This document shows, in pieces, positions 59,801-64,000 of a stretch of DNA of 64,000 nt. The notes beneath the pieces are model-generated. The model was not told where the DNA came from and did no database searches. It saw only the letters and a list, made by a program, of their open reading frames with translations. The stretch lies in assembly GCF_037975245.1 (NCBI RefSeq), contig NC_092580.1:28735501-28799500 (forward strand), written 5' to 3'. Source of the stretch: Apostichopus japonicus. Lineage: Eukaryota; Echinodermata; Holothuroidea; Aspidochirotida; Stichopodidae. A program made the translations under genes and the position numbers. The stretch's first letter is position 1. The number at the start of each line of letters is the position of its first letter.

Positions 59801-62632
59801 AAAAGTGTGGTCAATGTAATTACTTCTGTTACAGTATGAATACCAATTAGCTTAACTTAGTGAATCCCAAGGCTTAGGAAGTCTAAGTACTGTAACTTAC
59901 AGAATCTCAATTGAAACTCCATGGGCGCTTGCTTATTCACCCGATCAAGAGTCCATAACCTTAGAGACTCAACAAGCTAGACAGTAATGAATTGTGTATG
60001 CAACCCATCTTAACAGTCCAAACGTGTTCATATGCATTTCTATCTGAGTGTATTGCAATTGTATAAAAGACCAAGGAGCACACCCAAAGAAATCTAAATA
60101 CATTTTATCAACTATATATTAAGTGTTAGCTCTTGGGAGTGCTATGGCCCTGAAGCTGACACCAATGTAGGACATAATGCGGTCCTACCAATGAAGGAAT
60201 AGACATGATATGGTACATTCTAAGGCCTATTTACGTTGTAAATTAGTTTTATACTTATGTTACATGCACGGTTGGACTAATAACTACTTCAATTTTTTGA
60301 AGGGGGAAAGGGAAGGGGTTGAAATGGGGAGAGGTGTGTACACTCCAGGCAAATTAAACCTATAATCTGACAATCCGTGGAATAGCTCCGACCTTGACAA
60401 TTTTATGGGCTCTTTTCATTTTGCAAAACCTAGTGTTGCTATGGTGACTATGGTCACATATCCAGTAAAGTTAAAATTGTGAATGGTGTTCCACAGGGGT
60501 TTATTCTTGGCACATTATTATTCAACCTGTATGTTAATAAGATTTACTGCTGTTTCCAGCAGAGTACTACTTTATGCCAATAACACAGCACTTATTGGTT
60601 TCTGGCAGGGATTTTAAAAACATTGAAACTATTCTTAGCAGAGAATTCGCATCCCTTTGTAGTTGGTTAACTGACTTGTTATCCCTGCATCTCCGGAAGA
60701 CTATTTTGCTTGGTAAACATAAAATGGTACAGAATGCAAATCCCCTTAGTGTTTTATGTAATGGTGTCGTTATCAAGAATTCTAATTCTGTTAAGTATCT
60801 ACAGTAGGTCCTGAACTTGATGAATTCTTTCCTTCCTTCCAGTGAAAAAACTGTGAGATGGTATTTTGAATGTATTAATAGATTAATGGTTGGCACAAAT
60901 TTATGTAAAGAAAAGAGCTGGTTCTAACTATTTTTGCAAAGAAACTTCTTGCCAGTGCTCTTATACCTGTCATATTGATTATGTTTTGTTGTAATTTTTC
61001 ACTACAAAGTTTCAAAATAAATTGATCAGGTTTACTTTGAGTCATAAAGTATGTGGTACTATACTTCCTCATCGCTTCAAACTTTGTAATTTGCTTGCTG
61101 CTGCATATAGAGTTAATTTTTAGTCGGTACCGTTGTTTTCCGCACACGTTACTTTCCGCTGAAACAAAACGGTGTTTTCCGCAAACAAATTTGTCAGCGG
61201 AAAAACAACGTTTTTTTCAGCGGAAAGTAACGTTTTTTTTTTTGGAGGGACAGAATAACTTACTGAATTGATTAGGCACATGGAATGATTTAGGAAGGTG
61301 GAGAAGATAGGATTTAACTGTAACAGGATAAATCGGCCATGATTTTAGATGTAACTCGTAAGAAAGGTGGTGCAAAATGCGTGTTCGACTATTAAAACAG
61401 CCCTTACTTATACAGCCATTTCCAGCGAAAATCAAAGATACCGCCTTTAACAATTTTTTTTTTAAACTATCATTACGCGGACCGCAGTTTAAATACTTTA
61501 TTAGATAGTCAATCCTTCAAAACGCGGGTGTCCCTTTGCCCTTTTATCGGCCGACCACCACCTACTTATTTAATAATCCCTAATTACACATCCCCAAGCC
61601 TCCTCTGTATTATAAGCAGCTTAACTTTTCTGACATGAACTCAGTCTAACCAACCTTTATCGACGTTCTTTGATACTTTCTCATGTTATTTTAATCATCC
61701 TGCCTGAATTTGGTATCCTAAAATATGCGGAAAATATAGAATACAGGAAGGTGAAAAAAAAGGTGTTTTCCGCAGAAGAATTTTTTCAGCGGAAAGTAAT
61801 CAGCGGAAAGTAACGTATGCGGAAAACAACTGAAACCATTTTTAGTTGACTCATATACTGTATGTTTAAGATAAAATACAACTCTTCAGTCTTCTCCAAG
61901 GCCAAGCTACCTGTCTAACTTGACAGTGTCTAGGACATTGCAGTGTTATAGAACTAGAGGAAGTGAACACTCTATTAACAACTTAAGTTTATAGCTCTAG
62001 TTTTGAGCAGTCTAATTTACTTTATACTGCCAGTAAGTTGTGGAATTCTCTCCCTAAGGAGCTTTAGGGCACTGCTAGTCTTGATGCATTTCAAAGGGGA
62101 GTCAAAAACATATTTTGAGTTACTGATAACGGAAGATTCGGAGGATTTTATTCATCCTATGAGCCAAGTTTTGAGTCTTCCCTGTTACATAATTTTTGGG
62201 TTTTAGTGTATTCTCTTTACTAATTGTTTTGTATGTACAGTGACCACAGTGTTATCCCTACACCATGTGTCTTGTTTTCTTTTTTGGGTGTGAAATATAT
62301 CAATCAAAATCAAATGGTAGTGACTGTAATGATTGCTTCGATGCAATAGAAAGAACAGAACAATTCTATCCACATATCGTAATGCGCAATTTACATATTT
62401 CAAATTCATGTAAGACTCCGCTCATCATTTCACGGGTTAGTCTGGTCTGCTATGTAATTCGAGTGATGTCGCGAAAGTGATACATACATCGTCAGTACGA
62501 CGCCAGGAAAGAGGTTATTACTGGTTATCCTATTACCTACTAAAGTTAGCTGATTTATTTGATTTGAAATTCGAAACTTACATCTTCGTCATCTTCTGGT
62601 AACCTTTTCTTATTGCTCGAATTTCGAGGCAT
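50818..62632 (-). CDS. NSMCE3: NSMCE3-like MAGE-domain protein, ten exons
   Basis: Ten coding exons, in transcript order: 62582-62632, 59192-59236, 58592-58655, 57445-57524, 56369-56481, 55667-55746, 54396-54441, 53981-54043, 53285-53399, 50818-50928. All junctions are GT-AG and every phase matches, giving 768 nt, 255 residues plus stop. The start is MPRNSSNKKRLPEDDED. The MAGE homology domain (two winged helices) runs from IAELVQYLL (about residue 33) to about 205. Diagnostic parts include NKVPVKRADI, LNKMDSDL, NALLWIILAIIFMNEG, LWQAIQKLG and YLEYTRVANTDPAVYELRWG, the last being the classic YLEYRxVPxTDPxxYEFLWGPRA signature. NSMCE3 is a subunit of the SMC5/6 complex with NSMCE1 and NSMCE4, acting in the nucleus in DNA repair and chromosome maintenance. 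Invertebrates usually have one MAGE gene, so NSMCE3 is the natural call. Slightly shorter than the human protein (about 304 residues). Confidence 0.92.
51800..52080 (+). pseudogene. LINE reverse-transcriptase 3' relic
   Basis: A plus frame reads RSFGDRSFLNAAPCLWNSLP and then VDLKSS, the characteristic C-terminal end of non-LTR retrotransposon ORF2 ('GDRSFxxAAPxLWNSLPxxIRS'). The frame then breaks. It lies in the last NSMCE3 intron, antisense to the gene. Confidence 0.7.
52066..52567. mobile_element. hAT-like element next to LINE relic
   Basis: Starts CAAGGATGTGCCCA and ends TGGGCACATCCCTG. TAAGAC is present at 52060-52065 and 52568-52573, only a 6-bp visible duplication. GGGCGG/CCGCCC palindromes lie at the right end. 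It sits inside the tail of the LINE relic. Confidence 0.6.
54906..55303. repeat. Foldback element, 75-bp arms
   Basis: Arms 54906-54979 and 55230-55303 are inverted copies. Each starts TTGGACCTGCT, passes through ACATAGACA and AAATTTTGACTCAAAA, and ends near TTTATAGAAG. The centre is G-rich (about 55120-55150). It lies in the NSMCE3 intron between exons 6 and 7. No obvious target duplication. Confidence 0.8.
55924..56143. repeat. Near-perfect foldback with hammerhead-like motifs
   Basis: Arms of about 95 nt (55924-56018 and 56048-56143) around a loop of about 30 nt, in the NSMCE3 intron between exons 5 and 6. The outer part of each arm reads as CTGATGAAGATCCTGC (minus strand of the left arm, 55944-55959) or its changed form TTGAAGAAGATCCTGC (right arm, from 56107). 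AGGAT and a GAA(A) follow. Confidence 0.85.
58715..58890. mobile_element. Small Charlie/hAT-type MITE
   Basis: Begins CAGCTATGGGCAACCT and ends with the inverse GGTTACCCATGGCTG, the common 'CAGxxxTGGGCAACCT' hAT end. Flanks TGTCAAAC and GTCTAAAC are only partly alike. Lies in the NSMCE3 intron between exons 2 and 3. The 94-residue frame running through it is an artefact. Confidence 0.6.
60440..62200 (+). pseudogene. LINE reverse-transcriptase relic, split
   Basis: In NSMCE3 intron 1, antisense to the gene. Near 60481 the plus strand reads NGVPQGFILGTLLFNLYVN, and near 60570 LLYANNTALI, a decayed form of the YADD box of reverse transcriptase. After several frame breaks, the C-terminal 'KLWNSLP' region appears in degenerate form near 62030-62110. 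A 714-bp TIR element (61125-61838) interrupts it. Confidence 0.75.
61117..61846. mobile_element. TIR element with 8-bp TSD inside LINE relic
   Basis: The element 61125-61838 has inverted ends sharing GTTGTTTTCCGCAYACG and TTACTTTCCGCTGA, with extra internal copies of TTTTCCGC in both orientations. It is flanked by the perfect 8-bp repeat TTTTTAGT (61117-61124 and 61839-61846). The 8-bp duplication suggests hAT or P-like; the ends (CGGTACCG / TGGTTTCA) are not canonical CAG. No transposase frame. Confidence 0.8.
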
Positions 62633-64000
62633 ATCGTAACACGTCCGCTTTTACTTTGGACACAGTGAAAAGGTACGGTCGGTGTTGTTTGGAAATCTCT
62701 AGCTTAGTAGCTTGCTTCCCGCTACGTAGTAAAGGTTCACCCTGCCGTTTTGATTTTGATTTCATGTACCTCAGCTTGAACTTCAGTAACTCTTAGCCGC
62801 ACTCCTCCAGTATGTCATATATTGTGTTATTCAGGGCTTATTTTTTTTTTTTAAAGAATTCACAAGTGGGGTGGGGGGGGGGGGGATAAAATAGACCTTC
62901 AACCATGCCACTTATAGGGAAAGTCAATTAGGTTGAAAAATGTTCACCCACACCGGATGAAATTTTGCAAATATAGCCAGTGAAATGTTTGAGATGAAAT
63001 AGTCCACATTTTCCGACAGAGCATTTGAAAGTTGACAAACTTTCACTTGTTCCTACTAATTCCACTTTTTATATGGAAGAAAAAGAAGATTTTTTTTGTT
63101 TTTGAATCAATAGTTGAAATTTTGATACCATATATCGAAATGTGTAATTGGCTCAAAGGTTGACATTTCTGTACAAAGTCAACAGTTTGAGAAAGAAATC
63201 GAAATATGAAGATAAAATGTCGAAATTAATTATAAAGCCGATTTTCGAGAAACACGTCAAAACTTTCAATGATAGAAAGCAAAAAGTTCAAGAGGAAATA
63301 AGAGATAAATAAGCCTAGTAGAAAGTGGGATAAAGCCCTTACCATAGTCGCTTTGCGACATGTGCGCGTAGCCAGGAATTTGCCAAGGTAGGGGCGAACC
63401 TGTAGGCAAAGTTTAACTGGCAAACTATCAGAGCCGTATGACTCTGCAAACTATCTAAGCGTAGCGCCACCATACGTTGGCGCGAAGCGTACAAGAAAAT
63501 TTTGGCCGAAAATGCCTCCCAGATCGCTGGAAATGGCACTTCCCAGGCATTGTTATTTGCATCTAACCTTTTTTATTTTGAAATTACTAGCGATATCATA
63601 AAAACATACAAACAAAAATATGCTCAAGGAGGGGGGGGGGGCAGTCGCCCCTTCGCCCATCCCCCTCGCCCACGCCCACCCCCACGCGCCTGCCTTGCGA
63701 GAAAGTATATGAAATGTTGAGAAAATAGCGGAATTTCAAGAAATTGAGTTCGAAGAGGAAAAGTCAATAACGTCCCAATTGGGCCACCGTATAGCATTCA
63801 CAAATTTAAAATTCCTATATAGGCTTTGTGAAATACGCTCAAACCCAACAAGCTTCCTTTCCTTTATATTTTGATATCGTATTTGAAACCATTGAACCAA
63901 TGACATGACAAGAACAAACCAAAATCAATATCAAAATGTGAAGATAGTATTTTACCAGTATTGTCCCAAACATTATTTTCTAACAAAACAAGCTTTTCAC
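62633..64000. other. Upstream of NSMCE3, no gene recognised
   Basis: Probable promoter and 5' UTR of NSMCE3 close to 62633-62720 (no TATA box evident). Beyond it are a long G tract at about 62869-62884 and a repeat-like stretch at 63360-63705 containing GCGTAGCCAGGAATTTGCC and a G/C-rich block, reminiscent of a hAT relic. The last 300 bases show nothing recognisable. Confidence 0.4.

Noticed and set aside
1-64000. CRISPR arrays, operons or other bacterial systems
   Set aside because: Spliced genes, SINEs and LINE relics show the DNA is animal; no spacer-repeat pattern was found.

Overview
The window is eukaryotic, AT-rich animal DNA. It has split genes with GT-AG introns, a cluster of intronless-CDS TRIM E3 ligase genes, tRNA-derived SINEs, relics of non-LTR and Penelope-like retroelements, and many short DNA transposons with 8-bp target duplications. 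The TRIM proteins resemble the expanded RING/B-box/coiled-coil/propeller proteins of marine invertebrate deuterostomes. An echinoderm, perhaps a sea cucumber, is my best guess from recall, not a proven assignment.

Layout. (1) 1-4.1 kb: the 3' half of a plus-strand membrane-protein gene with two PPSY motifs, four phase-consistent coding exons. A 1.2-kb TIR element ends 9 bp before its first visible exon. (2) 4.1-12.5 kb: no gene; SINEs, a GTAT microsatellite and two pairs of nested hAT-type elements. (3) 12.5-47.2 kb: a minus-strand tandem array of TRIM genes. A (12576-14780), C (29910-32123) and D (43157-45376) are intact. B (18458-20639) is a pseudogene with a 5-nt deletion and a nonsense codon. 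Three orphan 5' TRIM fragments lie between units. A 4.14-kb segment upstream of TRIM-C is duplicated in tandem almost without change (32231-36373 and 36390-40531). Alignable flanks supply natural empty sites that date and delimit several transposon insertions. (4) 47.2-50.8 kb: a 24-bp minisatellite and small transposon remnants. (5) 50.8-62.6 kb: a complete ten-exon minus-strand gene encoding a 255-residue MAGE-domain protein, the NSMCE3 subunit of the SMC5/6 complex. Its introns carry LINE relics, hAT-type elements and foldback elements. (6) 62.6-64 kb: its upstream region, no gene seen.

The likely biological theme is the TRIM array: RING ligases, probably innate-immune, diversifying by tandem duplication, pseudogenization and apparent gene conversion. 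Adjacent parts of the propeller domain give conflicting relationships among A-D. The PPSY membrane gene and NSMCE3 are single-copy neighbours and not obviously linked in function to the array. All exon structures were read by eye from splice sites and reading-frame phase; no transcript or database support was available.
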